From the NCBI RefSeq assembly GCF_022539665.2, contig NC_081331.1, positions 1,708,501-1,772,500 on the forward strand: a stretch of 64,000 nucleotides of DNA, read 5' to 3'. Below are positions 1 through 13,576 of this stretch, in pieces. Positions within the stretch are counted from its first letter, which is position 1, and each line of letters begins with the position of its first letter. The DNA is from Daphnia carinata (taxonomy: Eukaryota > Arthropoda > Branchiopoda > Diplostraca > Daphniidae). A model generated the notes under the pieces. The model was given only the letters and a program-made list of their open reading frames with translations, was not told where the DNA came from and searched no databases. The position numbers were made by a program, and so were the translations under genes.

Positions 1-3000
1 GCTCTCCTTTGCTACCAACAGCAGGTTGCAGTATTTTACCGTCCGATGGTTGTCGAATGACGTCAGGAGAAAATCACATTTCGTGTCTCCACCTTTCTTA
101 GCTCCATAACGTTACAAAGGAATTTTTGCAGCATACAGTATTCATGGGCGTTACAATGAAATGGGAGCGTTCAGTTAGTACTAAACGTCACCAGTCCAAG
201 GCCATTAACAGGGGCGAGTTACATTTTACAAAAGGTTCTCAACCGTTAATGCGTGCAGCTCACGTAACGATGGGCAGCGCAAAAGCAAGCAACGAGTGTT
301 TCAAATCTCAAGTTGGGAAGAGTGCCTGTGGCAGGAATGTTTTCCTTTCACCGTCGATACTAGGGGGAAGGAAAACCGGAGTTTTCCTTGAATTGTTTTT
401 AATAATCTAACCAGTTCTAATTCTTGAAGCTCAATTTCAGCATGTAATCACTGGTCGATAAACGATTGCAGGCACCATGTTTCTTCTCACCTACCAAAAA
501 AAAAAAAATAGTAAACGCAGCTCCTCGAGCTTACCTGTTATCTATCCAGAGGCCGCAGTTTGCTGCCTTTGTGATGGATAAATACGCAAATAGCACGCAG
601 CGATATAATGAAAAGAAAAAAGAATCTAAATCCATTATCCGGATAGAAAAACCCAACCTAACCGAACGATGATGATAAAGAGGGGAAAAAAAAGAAGAAG
701 AAGAGATAAGATAAAAATCGAGACAGGTGCGGGCTGCACGATTAGAAAGTTAATAACCCAGGAAAATCATCTTTTCCATTTCTCATCATTTTTATACCGA
801 TTTTCTTCCATCATCTTGTGTGTGCGGAAGACAAAGAGAAGAATATAGGGGAAAAGCTACAACTTTTAGAGAGGAGATGATAAAATGCTTGCAAAATGCA
901 ATAATTCCCATCGCAGTAGGTCTGTGTGTCTAATAAGCATACGTACACGCCATCGGAGCGCACGTAACACGGCACCAAAAAGACAAACGCCCGGAACGGA
1001 TGACGTCAATCTGAACGATCAATATTTTAGGCAACTTTATTTCATTTTGGGATAGATAAGTAAATACTTGGCTGTGTCTACGTCTTGCGGATGTATATGG
1101 GGTTCATAACCCAATCGTTAACGACTGGACAATCTGTCGATGGGTTAAAAGATGAAGGAAGAAGAAAGAAAAAAAAACACACGCAAACGATTGTGGGGCT
1201 TTGACTTTTTTACACGCCGGTACCGCCGACAACGCACGCCGCGGCCATATAAATGTTGTGAGGAATAAACAGTCTGGCAGGCAGTTTTTCAAGAATGGAC
1301 TAGGAAAAAAAAAATTTATTTGCATATCAAAGTGGACACGCTGCCATGTCAATATATGCAAGAGACGACGAAGCGATGTCAACGTTTGTCGGAAGAAGAG
1401 AAAGAAGACTTTCACCTGTTTTCTATGTCAGCACAGATTTCGGAGGGGAAGACGAAAAAAAAAAGAACGAATAAGCAAACGTGAATAGCATGCCCTTTTT
1501 AAAAATTACATTCATTTTCTTTTCTAAATATATAAGCAGCGGTCGAATTCGAAAACCGAAGAGTCACGACATGATGACTACGAATGCCAAAAGACCTCCC
1601 CAAAATTTTGACACGACCAACAGGTGGAGACAGAATAAGGGTTTGACTTTTTCACAATTAGTCATCCTCTTTTTTTCCTACATTTTCAATGAATATGCAA
1701 ATAAATCAAAAAAGAAAAAAATAATATTTAAAGAATTTCAATTGCAATGCTGGTGGTGGAGTTAAAACGTGAAAGAAGTTTTTATTTATTTTTTTTTTAT
1801 TTTTTTACCATATCCACGATATTCGACACACACGGACTGCTTTCTCCACGACCAGCAAATATTCAAGTCACTTACATTAAACACGCAAAATCGTGAACAA
1901 CTTGAACGCTCCCCGCTAGCAATCCCACCCTACTTCTCGTTTTTGGCAAACAAGATTCGACACCAACCGCACGTTAAAGTCAACAATCCAATCTGAGATA
2001 TAGATAATATGGCATGGCAAAACAATAAGTGAAACACTATAGAGAGAGAGCTCAATAATTGAACTGGCATTTAGAAATCGATTAAGTCGTAACCGCGGTT
2101 GGTTTTGTTCTCCCATGTCGGATATGGGAATCAAAATGACAATACGTCGAACCCTTTCATACACATACTTTGTGGTCCAGTGATCGTTTTCTTCTCTTTG
2201 ATTGCCAGCAAACAGGCAGATAGAAACCGTGATATCATTGGGCGTGTTGTGGGAAATACCAAAGCATAAAATTATATTTGGAAAATTCAGTAAAAAAAAA
2301 CTTACCTTCTTTCTCGGTTTGCATGGGGCGTATAATAGAGCTTCATTGATAGAAAGCAAGCTGAAATCGACTAGAAGACCGTAATCAGACAACACGTCAC
2401 CTTTAGACTTTTTTCTGACGTCGTCTGACTATGTCAACGAGGACAATAACATTGGCCATCTATTGAGTCATGCAAACATCTACCGCTGTAAACTTAAATG
2501 CACTTCAGTTGTCGTCATGTGTTTAATGTGGTACGCTAAGATACATATATATATATAACAAAAATTGCATAATGCAGAATATTTAAAAAAAATCAAAAGT
2601 AACCGGTTATATCCTGGATCAAGAAGTCGAGGAAGAATTTGTTATCGCCTGTTACGAGTAGCTTTCTGATCGATTCTCTCTTTTCCCGTGGCGTGTGCAC
2701 ACAAGTGCGAAAGTGCTGTCGCTCCCAAAGAGGTGAAAGCACCGTTCGAACATGGCCAATGTCTTGACTGTCAGACTTGAAAATCGTAAAAATCACAAAG
2801 CGAAGAGGACCGGGACGAGCGGCAATCGTATACAGAGAGAGAGTGCAAGCAGTGCTACGTATACGGTACTGGGATGGCAGAAAATGAAAGGGACACTTCA
2901 GTATTTGTAGTTTCTTATTTTTTATTTTATGTGCTAGTAAGAGGATAAATATATGCATGCGGAGTATGAGTTGAGAAGAGCCTTTCTTTCACGCTCCTTT

Positions 3001-6000
3001 GTCATTCCTTTATATTTGGCCTGATAGCTTTACTTGACATTTAGCAGCCTGTATTAGAAAGCGGACTCATTTACGACAGCACGTAATAGACGTAGAACGC
3101 CGAACCGCTTTCGATGAACGCGCATGTATATTTTGGTTTTACTAAAGTTGTTTTATTTATTTTTTATTTTTTGTAAAAGAAAAATTTCAAGAAGGAGGAA
3201 CAAAACGAATGGAATGCGTGCCAAACACAAGTGAAGCTTTCCGCGGCCGTGCGCTTGACGAAATGAGTTACCTGACTGCACATTGTACAATATTTTGCTG
3301 GGCGTATACATACGATATTAGCTGATTGAATTACACGTAATGAACACACACACCGCTCAAGGGCGGTACGCACATTTGCATAATAATCGACGCCAATAAA
3401 TAGTTTCTTTTTTCTCCCTTTTTTCCCAGCTAACTTTTACGATCGACAAAGTCAAACCAGATTTTGTGTTAACTTTTTCTTTTATGAGGAAAGAGGTATT
3501 TGATGCCCAGAGGCGAAAGCACACGTATTATTTTTTCAATGTTCTTTTACCGATCGACGGTCACCCCAAGGAAAGAAGTTTAGAAGTAAAAGTTTATCCT
3601 CAGCGACCGAGCGTTACCTTCAGCTGCCGATGGACGCCATTGGAGGGAATCGAGGGAAGTGTAACACACACTAAACAAGTAAAAGTTTATGCTGGGCTTA
3701 TCTAAACGTACACTTGTACCCTGATGTTTATGAGTGTATGTTGCTGGAGCCCGTGGTCAATTATATCCCAAACGTACTAGACCAATCGAAGAGTTCTCAG
3801 ATCGCAGCCTTCCCCGTTGCCATGGTTGAACGAAAAGGATTTTAGCTCACGTTGCGTGATGATATAGCCCCTATAGCATTATAATGGCAACCGGCCAAAG
3901 AGAATCTATGATTTTCTGTTTTTTAAAAAAATCTTCAAGGGCGTCTCGTATGAATAAAATCAATACAAATAAAACGGAAAATCAAGGTGTGTTTCAAGAT
4001 TTCCCCAAAGTCTATAAACTCAGCGGAAAACTGCAATTGGCCTCAATTGTGTTTTCTTTTTCGTGTTTTGGGCTAGAGATTTCCGTGTCACATGCTATTC
4101 TTAAATGGCCTCCTCGCAATTCGCCACACAAACATACACACACACAGAGAAATATAACTGATGCGTTGCAACGCGTTCGCCAAAGTCGTTTATTTTTTTG
4201 TTGCTCCTGCCGCGCTCCCGCGTTTGCTCGACTTTTTTCGGGAATGTGGGTTAAAACCCCACATAAAGTACGCCGAAGTCGTGCGTGTGTGTTGTTGTTG
4301 CCGCTGTTATGGCCAATGAAACAGAACGAAACAATCGAGATCACCGCCCATATAACCAACTCCTTTTAGGTAATTGTCACGCGAGTGCATAACCTCCCCT
4401 CTTTCTCTCTCTTCGTGAAATGTGAGCCTTACTTAATTAATGTCTCACCGGTTAAGCTACAGGCATATGAGCTTTTAAAAGAATGAAATATGCATTTGGT
4501 TGGCATAGGACAAAATACTTGTGAGAAACCCTGTTTTTTTTTTTACCCTTTCAATCCTTCTCTTAATGAGGAAAGAGGAGAAATTCGACCGTGACAAAAT
4601 CGTGAATTTACAGGAGATCTGTTTAAAAAAAAACAGAAAAAGAGGCGGTAAATTGCAGCTGATGTAGGCAATATGTAACCAAATAACGCAAAAAATTTAT
4701 TTAAATGTAGGAAGACAACAATCGACAGGCAAAAGGACGACGATGGTGAGCTAACTCCGATGCAGCACAACCACCTGTCCTGGAATCTTAAACGCTCTCT
4801 CGGACATTAGCGAAAATGAGTGGGCTACGATGTAGTGTGCTGATGCGCTTTCTCCTCGGAGAAGAAGAAAATTCTTCGTGATCAATGGATAATTGTTCAC
4901 GCTTGATAATCGAATTGGCAGCGCAGTACCGCCGCCATCATTCTCCCAGGAGAAGCGTTCGTTTTAAAATGGCGATAGGGAAAGAAAAAAAAGCCGATGT
5001 GTTCTACGACATAAGGTGAAAGAGCAAGTTAATGGTACGAATTGCGTGCCTAGTCATAATCTACACGATAAGAAAGCGGATATAATTGGGTTTTAGCATT
5101 TTGCATTACCGTAGTGTTGCAGTAGAATGGGCCGCATCTTCTTTTCTTAGCATTTTTCCTGCGGAACCGACATCCACCAAAAAGAATAATGCCTTTCCGC
5201 ATCTTTTATGTTACCATTAGCGTCATACCCTTAACGCTAGGCGGTATTAACCAAAAGTTAGCTCTGCGCAGTCCATTTGCTTTGCTGTTTTCTTCCCGTT
5301 GCATTCTGACTTTGTCACAAACACAACACGAGGCTGTTATTTGTAGCGCGGGATGAATAGGCAGGGGCCCTGTATTTACAGTCTGTTGACTCGTGAATTT
5401 GTGTGTGTGTTTTTGTTCGAACAATGACAGGCCAACAAGCAAAGATCACGGCAAGGATAGATTGTCAGTTTTTCGGTGATGCGCAGCATTAAAAAATATA
5501 TATGCGGCAGCCATAAGAAACAGTAAATGCATTCATAAGCGAATGGAAACGCGCAACAGCCCTTCGATTGTCTGTTTTAAACCGATGCGATGGAAAAAAA
5601 AAGGTTCCGCATTATTTTTTATTCAGTTTCGGAGTTGCCTACTTTGTTAGCGCTCGTTTGTCACGTCGTGTGTATTGTTGACCTCCTTTTACCGCAAAAA
5701 AAATAACATACACAAAATCCCCCTTCTGTGTGACCTCACTCTCTCTTAATATTCTTCCCAAACGTTAGCTTTTTTCCTATTTCTAATAAATAAATTTTCG
5801 CGTTCCTCCGAGCTATGTGCTAAAGCTGTAACCCGTTCAGTAGAAGGCAAAAAAATGTGGAGAAAATCGGAACGACGGACTGGCCAGGTGCTGGGCACGG
5901 AAAAAGAAAGATGATGACAAATTGGGCACACGTTGAATGAACTGCGAAAACAAATGAAAAATGATGACTAGGCGGCAGAACATGGATCTAATCTACGGGA

Positions 6001-6780
6001 AACAGAGAAATATCTAATGGGCAATTGATCGTGAGCAACGATCAAAAGTTACACGGTCGATTGCTACGCGAAAGGAAGAGAGAGATAATAACGACTTCAT
6101 CATTTTCCAGTTCATGGGATGAGTAAAAAACCCCCTGAAGATGATTCGGTACTGAAATAACAGCTGCACATCTTCTCCGGCCCGTCAGTCGATTGAATGG
6201 ATCAATCGTCGATTAGATTCCGTGAGTGGAGAAAGCGCGTCGTATTCACAACAAAACGTCTCTCGTACTGCGTGTACCGTGTTTTTTCCTTTTTTTTTTC
6301 TTTTCAATTTTAATTTTTATATTTGAAGCCGGTCTCCTGTTCCCTTTTTTTTTTGGTTCCTCTTTTCTCTTTTTTTGTTTCTTTCTCTGCTTTGCGCATG
6401 TTCAAAGTATTCGTGATTCGCGTGATTACCACTCAGACGGTGGTCCAAACATTTAAAGAAAAAGTGCATGAAGGAAGGCGGTATAGAGTCAAGATTTGAG
6501 TTAGTAAAACAGCACTATTTAGCTCCCTCCCCTCTTAAAGGAAAACAGAAAAAAAAATCATAATAATAAAAAAGAGCAAACAACTTAACAAAATTCTTGG
6601 AAATATATGCATTACTAGTTCTGTATTGTATAGGTATATATAGTCTGTAATCACCGCAATGCGTGCACTGGAACCATTTCCGGACATCAAAAAAGAAAAA
6701 AGAAAATAAAATGGACTGCCCTTCTTCGTCCAGGTAGTACTGCAGTACCTAGGATCTTGTACACTCATTTTTACTTTCAG

Positions 6781-6930
6781 TTCGCGGAGCAAGGAAGCGG
6801 CAAAACTCATCAGTGTAACTTTGTGCGTTACGACGTAAAATCGAAACCACCTGTTACGTCTTTGAGCTCACAACAACGGCGAGGAGAACTCACCTACAGA
6901 TGCCCAAAAGAAGAAGGGCGTGACGCATGA
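6781..6930 (+). other. Exon-like open patch with competing signals on both strands
   Basis: On the plus strand a pyrimidine-rich acceptor (ending TTTACTTTCAG at 6780) is followed by 49 open codons and a TGA, with mixed polar residues unlike the surrounding T/A-tract translations. On the minus strand the same stretch holds a good acceptor (CCTTTTTCCAAAG before 6935), an ATG at 6928 and a strong donor (GTAG|GTGAGT after 6894), which would make a micro-exon starting MRHALLLLGIC, like the start of a signal peptide. No partner exon could be fixed for either. At most one strand is likely real, and both may be chance. Confidence 0.12.
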
Positions 6931-7693
6931 AGGCACTTTGGAAAAAGGAAAAAAAAAAGATGAAACCAAATGAACGAACAAAACGACAAACGAGAAGAAG
7001 AAACAATTGCCTTTTTTTGTGTGTGTGTGTGTGTTCTTTTGTGAAAACTTTTCCAAGTCGAGTGATTTTGGTGGTTGTTTTTTTTTTTTTTGCTTATAGC
7101 TGCGCTCTCGATTACTTAAGACATCTTTTCGATGTTTCTATTCTTCTCAACTTTTTACGGGTTCCTAAGACGAAAGGTAAAAAAGAGAAAATGAAATAAG
7201 GAAGAAGCGGAATACAAGGAAAGATTGTGCGACCTTTCCACTCTCTGTTGCTCTACGCCGCGTCCGTAATGATTTGGGAACCCGCTCTGAAACTTCATAA
7301 AGCGCCGCAACCTTTTTTTTTTTGCTTTTTATTTTCTCCCCAAAAAAGATAGAAAAAATAAAAAAGGAGGGGGAAGAAGAAAACAGATAGATGTCGGTGC
7401 AACGAGCGAAGAGAACTTATTTACTCGGTCGTAAAACAAATGGGAATGAAGACGAAGACTCGCTTTTCTTTTCCTCATTTTTCCTTTTTTTTTTCAGTCC
7501 GGCGTCCTATGAGCCAGTTGATATGGCCCGAAAAAAACAAAAGATATAGATATACATATATAATATACAGTAGATTTCTACACTTACTAGGCCCTATACA
7601 GGTTCATCCATCATGAACGTTTCTCTCTTTCCATCACGGCTTTTGATCTTTTTTCTTTTTTCCCTTAAAAAGAAAAGCCACACGTTGCTGCAG

Positions 7694-7787
7694 GTAGCGA
7701 AAAGCGCCAGCAGCGAGAGATGTTTTTTGAAAAAACCCCCGAACCGCCATGGCATCAGCAACAGCAGGAAGAAGATGATGAAAAATG
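7694..7787 (+). other. Candidate orphan internal exon, Q/E-rich
   Basis: A CAG acceptor at 7693 is followed by 94 nt that are open in one frame (entering phase 1, leaving phase 2) and end at ATG|GTAAAG. The translation is charged and glutamine-rich, with EPPWHQQQQEEDDEKW at its end, and differs from the poly-T/poly-A translations around it. No neighbouring exon in matching phase was identified, so no product can be named. Another frame and the reverse strand are also open over much of this patch, which weakens the case. Confidence 0.15.
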
Positions 7788-10743
7788 GTAAAGGACCAGT
7801 CCAAACAGACACGAAGCGACCAAAAGGCAATCGCATTGGAAGCGGCGGTGCGCCCGTTTGCTTCGTAACTTTCACCTGCGGTCAGTTGCGCCAGCCACAG
7901 TCGCCGAACAGAGAAACGATTACACCACACAATTCGACTTCTTCTTCTTGTATACATATATATTTTTTTTTTCTTTTTACAATTTGTTTCCCCTCTTGAA
8001 GTCTGCATAAATAATGGACCCAACAGGGAGAAGTAAGAGGGAAAAAAAGTGTCTAGTCGGGACTCAGGTGTCCATTATAAAGGGGGTGCGAGAGATTATT
8101 TGCTGCTCTTTCATATTTTTTTTTTTTGTTACGTTCTTCTTCTTGTATTTCCCCTTTTGGCGGGAACATACCCGTATATGTAGTAGAATCTTTTCCACAT
8201 GACAAGAGCCCTTGACTGCGATCATTTCTTTTTTCTTCTTCCTAAGTTCTTTTCTTTAAAGATGCCTGCTGTGCCCTTTGATCACGATGAGTAAGGCGTC
8301 CTTGTCTACCTGTTCTTCCTCAATCAGTTGATATTTCTCATGATCTTAAACTTACTAACCAACGAGGAAAACGAAAAATAGCATTTAGAATGAACGTCGT
8401 CGTTTAAAGCGATGGGGCTTGTACGTTTAGTCACGTTTTGATCTCATCACATTGGCATTCGTTCTCCCGTTTTCTCTCCAAGTCACCGGCCATAAATTCA
8501 GTTGGAGAAAGTCGAGTTTATTTTTGCGGAGTCTTTACTCGTTCCATAAGTACGGACACTACATCTTCCGTTCTTTTAAGCTTTGGCCAAGTTAAAAAGA
8601 TACAAGAAATGTCCAGCACGTCGTGTTCCTCCATCCTGTTGTCCCTCGCCAAGATTGTTTAACAAAATTTGGCACTTGGCGGGTGTGTTGCCCTTTCTGT
8701 AAGAGACCCCCTAGTGCTGCTGGGGGATCTTTGTTGTTATTTTCCGTTTGCTTTCCATTTGTTGGGCCAACACGTCTGGCCAAGTCCTCTTTCGACAGCC
8801 ATAATCCCCACAGCATGTACAAAAGAGCTGTTTTATCTTGCTGTGTCTGCCGGATTGTGTATATCCTCGAGAGAGACTAACCAATCAAGCCAATGCCTAA
8901 TAAGGTCTGCACTTTATAGAACTAATTCCATGTGAAAGAGAAAAGGAGAAACAGCAGCCAACCCGTCATCTTTGACAATAAAAACTATATCAGTCAGAGA
9001 AATCAAAACAAAGAAAAAAAAAATGCCACGTATTTCTCCCTAGCAATTTGCTGGGTCAGCGCTCCTATTTTGGCACATATTATTAAAGGCAAAAAAAAAA
9101 AAAAAGGAAAAGAAGCTTTGGAGAACAAGCTTTTTTTTTTTTTAATCCTAGCTGAACTACTATATACAGCCGCACAGCAAAAAAACCCAGCGTACGTTAC
9201 ACACTGGGGAATCACGCGGTGAAAGTGGCGTTTGAACGTTAGCAGCCTATGTGTCTGGGCCGTCCCCATGTGTCTAGTTCTTCAGTATTCCTTTATTCTT
9301 CACTGTAATTTTTTTGTGTGTGCGTACCCCTCTTCCTTCTCATTCGTTTCTATGTATTTTTAGTGAGCCAAGCACGCTCGACTGCCTTGCGCGTTTCAGC
9401 GTTATCAAAGCGCATTCCGTCTACAAGTAGCAGATGGACATGAGCAACTGATATAATGACCGTGATGCTCGACAACTGTATCCTACGTTTCTGTCTCTGC
9501 CTATAGGCCTAGTTGGCGTTATTAACTAGCGGCTAGTACATGTTTTTTCTCTTCACTATCTCATATATCTCTCCAGGATACTTCGTATACCGTCCACTCG
9601 GCTGCGCAAAGGCCTGACGATGAGGGACGAGGAGGAAAAAAACACTTTTTTCTTTCGTTTTTTTTTTTTTTTTTTTGAAAAATAAGAATCCATTAATGTG
9701 AAAGTATATTTGACGGCGGAACGGGAGGGGCGGGAGCTGTTGATGATGATGAGCTATGGCCAAACTCGCCCGTCGGGGCTTTCCGTCGTCGTTGAGTAAT
9801 CACACACCGACCTTCCGTACACAATATTATCGTATCGTTGCTTCATAACTTTCATTGAAAGTAGAATTCTTTTACCTTCCAGTCAAATTCTTTCTTTAAA
9901 AAAACTTTCGATGTTTCTTTCCGTTCTTGTGGGGTAGTAGAAATTTGTAGATATATAATAAGGACTACAAGTTATTTAGTTCTCAATTGACTTCTGTAGT
10001 GGGTGTACGATGATGGACCGTTTCCCTCATGTACCTTAAGCCCCCTCCCGCCTTATGTAGCCTCCATATGATAGAAGGTAAGGCCAACTAGTCACCTGCC
10101 ATCAGATGTAATCAACTGCACGCGTGTGGTCAAGCGCAACGTTCCATGACAGGCTATTAGGAGATTCAAAGGCAATGAAATAATGGATCGCCCTTGACTA
10201 GGTGGATGAGGTTTTCAATGTTTCAATCCACGTTCCGAAAAAGGACAACCTTGCCCCCCCCCCCCCCTCCTCCATAAATTTTGGGAGAATCATGTATCGA
10301 GGAGCAATTAAGGGCGAATGACGTATACAGCTATACACGCAGTTTGGGCCGGCTCGGAGAAATTGAATCAGGACATCCAGAGTATGGGAATATCGGTTAA
10401 GCCTTCTTCAACCACCGCCTCAATCCGCTTCGAATAAGCACCTGCAGCAATCGATGACGTCATTCTGATTGTAATTATCGCACACGCAATGAGAGATAGA
10501 AGCCAATAACTCTGCCCAGCAACAGGAGCGACTTCAAACTTTCAGATCCAATGGTTAGATGTTTCCCCGCATGTTTTTCACGGAAGAATTTCACACTTTC
10601 AGGCACATTTAAACAAACCAGAAAAATGTCGGTGGGTCACTTTCTAGCGTATCACAGTCGTAAAACGCCTGATATTCTATGAATATTAAAATTTAATACT
10701 CAGGTAGTCGTCGTTTTTTTAAATTGAACGAAGATTTAAGGAC

Positions 10744-10886
10744 AACATCTGGACTTGAGAAGGTTATAGAGTTTAAATGTGTTCTGTTATTAACATTTAA
10801 CTCTCTACATGATACAAGGGTGCATTGCCATAAAAACTAAACCACCAAAAAAAGAAGAACACTAATTCCAGATGTTTAAATGTTAA
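10744..10886. repeat. Nested short inverted repeats
   Basis: AACATCTGG at 10744 is answered by its reverse complement CCAGATGTT at 10868. Between them GAGTTTAAATGT (10769) faces ACATTTAACTC (10793), and TTAACATTT (10790) is complementary to AAATGTTAA (10878). The pieces form overlapping stem options over about 140 bp with no open reading frame. It could be a decayed miniature inverted-repeat element or chance within AT-rich DNA. Confidence 0.3.
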
Positions 10887-13423
10887 CGATCGTTTGATTA
10901 AACGGGCTCATTTTTGGTTTTAGATGGGGAAAAAAAAAAAGATGAACTTGAGTAGTTGAAAAATGGACAAAAAAATACGACTGCTATCGCCTGTCACGTA
11001 TAACACATAATAGACATTTGATTCGCTGTTGGAAGATGAGCGACGAAAATTGGTGAAAGACGAGCCAAGCTGAGGGAGAGCAACTTGTGACACCTAATAG
11101 GTCCTTAAGACAGCCATTTTCTATTCAAGTAAACGTTAACTGACGTGTTGTGAATATGAGGGACTTTGGCTTTCTATTCGTCCGGCACCAGAAATGAAAA
11201 AGAAAAAGGCAACAGGTGAAAGAAAAAAAAACAGCCATTTACTTTTTGATATTTGAAAAAGAAATTCTTCGCCTTTTATTTTTCCTCGTTCCTATACATG
11301 TTCCATGATGATTATTATCCTATATATGTATATATACTAGATACGTTGCCACCAACTACAACAGCTAAACTACTATACTTTAGTTTTATTTCATTTCGAG
11401 ACCGCGGGGAATTGCGTTGGCATCTGGTGTGATGCGCGCTGTTGAATTCACGCGCCGACCGGAAAACAATCGGTACTGTTGGCAGCCTGGAAGTGGCGAC
11501 GACGCAACCGTGGAAAATTCAGACTAACAGACAGCCGACTGTTTGGCCAGTGGGCCAACGTTGACCAGTCAGAAAGCAGAATAAGACAGATAGAGAAAGA
11601 AAAGAAAATGAAATTAGTATGGCCGCATCTGTACGTGTGTGCGCGCTCCCTGCGTGAGTTCAAATAACCAGTCTTGGCCGAATGATGGAAGACGAAAGAA
11701 ATTTGTTTTTCACTTCTTTTTCTTTTTAGAAAAGAAAAAGAAAAAGTAATATGTATGTGTGTTTAATAACATAAGGAAGGAGATATGAGAAGACGAAGTG
11801 AAAAGCAAAAGAGTCTCTGCTGGAAGCGTAAAAATAAAATACGTAAGAAGAAATTCGTTGACGTTCTGAGCTGGATTTACTACGCCATCTTTTCTTGGTG
11901 CGGAGAGCAAGTTTATGAAAATAAAGAAGGAATGCCCGAGATGTTCCGCATTCTCACATTTTTTTCGAGCACAAAGTCAAAACAACGACGGTAAACCAAA
12001 AGGTCTAAGAGCATGACAATCTTTCCGACTTTACTCTCAATCATATTCAAAAGGTTTACAAATAGCCTTTTTTGAAAAAGAAAAAAGAAAAGAGAACGGA
12101 CAAAAACAATAGGGCAGTCTCAACATTTTTTGCTGACCGAGATCAAATCTTCGTATTTTATAAGGAAAAGAGAGTCCATTTTTACGGAATGTCATGGGCT
12201 TGTCCGATCGAAACACGCCGGAATCGAGTTCAGGCATCACGAAGATGATGACGAACGTATCCAATCCATATCCAAGTGGTTACGCTTCGCATTCTTTCTT
12301 CTTCTGTACCGGTTCCGAGAAGGAACAAACCGCTCTAGAAAAAAAAAGAACTAAACAAAAGCAAAAAAAAAAAAAAAAAGGCTGACTATAAAAAAAACAA
12401 GAGTCAACAATCGCTAGGAAAAGAATAATTAGTTTGGAACGGAACGATTTGTTACTGGTCTTATTCCGCTTTTTTTTTTTCTTCGTGGAAGGAACAAAAA
12501 AAAACGTCGATGGGTATAAAACAACAATGTATAACAAGCTAGACCTTTTAGATCCACCGTTCCGGACGGGCAACAGCCACAGAAAATTGCTGAAAAAAAC
12601 GAAAACTAAGTGGTCCAAGAACTATCGCCATATTTTGTGCTTTTGATCCATTTTTTTTATTGTTTCATCCTCGACTAGTTAGACCTTACGATGCGTTGGG
12701 AAAACTTTCATGTAAATCAGACCAATAAATAATATACTGCTGCATGTGTATCTTTAGTTGAATGAAAAAGATCAGGAATGTTGTCACGGCTATCAATTCT
12801 TGTTCCTCGACATTTTCACTGCAAGAACTTGACACAATTTCTTTAACTTGTTTCATTTGTTTTTTTTTTCTTTCCGCTTTACAGTCCTCCTTACTGTCAT
12901 CGGATGCCGCGTGATTGTTACCGAGAGGGGAAGGCCACGGCGAATGAATGAACATGACGCGACTTGAATTCGAGCAAAATCGTAAAACTCCAAACCAAAA
13001 ATAATAACAGACATAAAAAGAAAATGCGTTTCTTTTTAATTCAAACTTTTTTTTCTTGCATTGTTTCAGAACTTCTCTTCGAAAAGGAGAAAACTTAGAA
13101 AAACAGCATACACTTGTTTTATAACGCAAAGCGTTGGTTGTTGTCAAATTCATGCCAATTAACGTCCGGTTAATGACACATTGGTGAAAACTTTGATTGT
13201 GCATCGAGATCGCTTGTCTCTCTCATTGTGTCGGTTCAGACCCAAATGCGTCGGCAAAATTCCTTTTCATTTTTGTTTTCTCGAAAAAGACACGGAAAAT
13301 AAGGCCCTTGTGCGTGCAGCTGCGATTTAAAACAAGAAAAAAGAAACAAAAGCACAAGAAAAAGGAGAGCGCTGCGCTCTTATCTTATCTGATCTACTTC
13401 TTTTTTTTTTCCACCCTTCCTCA

Positions 13424-13576
13424 ATGCGCTGCTGCTGTGGTCTCGTCGCTTTGACGGCATTTCTAGGTGACGAAGATGACGAGACGAAAAGCCGGAAAAA
13501 ATTAAAGATGGGTCGTGGCGGACGAAAATTCGGCGGCAATGCATCGCAATCACAATTGGAAGCGGCGAGACAGTGA
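13424..13576 (+). CDS. Candidate 50-residue small ORF, or terminal exon from about 13467
   Basis: An ATG opens 50 codons ending in TGA in a GC-balanced patch inside T-rich DNA. The peptide starts MRCCCGLVALTAFLG, short and hydrophobic, then turns acidic (DEDDE), basic (KSRKKLK), glycine/arginine-rich (MGRGGRKFGG) and ends SQSQLEAARQ. Such a progression is more protein-like than nearby frames. Alternatively, the TTTCTAG at 13460-13466 is a splice acceptor and only GDEDDETKSRKKLK onward is a last exon of a longer gene (entry in phase 1). I recognise no family. The N-terminal hydrophobic stretch is short for a signal peptide. Transcription and conservation are unknown. Confidence 0.22.
   Translation: MRCCCGLVALTAFLGDEDDETKSRKKLKMGRGGRKFGGNASQSQLEAARQ

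Noticed and set aside
2593-2958. 121-codon minus-strand open frame ending LLVTGDNKFFLDFLIQDITGYF
   Set aside because: No recognisable domain. The N-terminal third is a translation of A/T-rich repeats, and the plus strand is also open in part.
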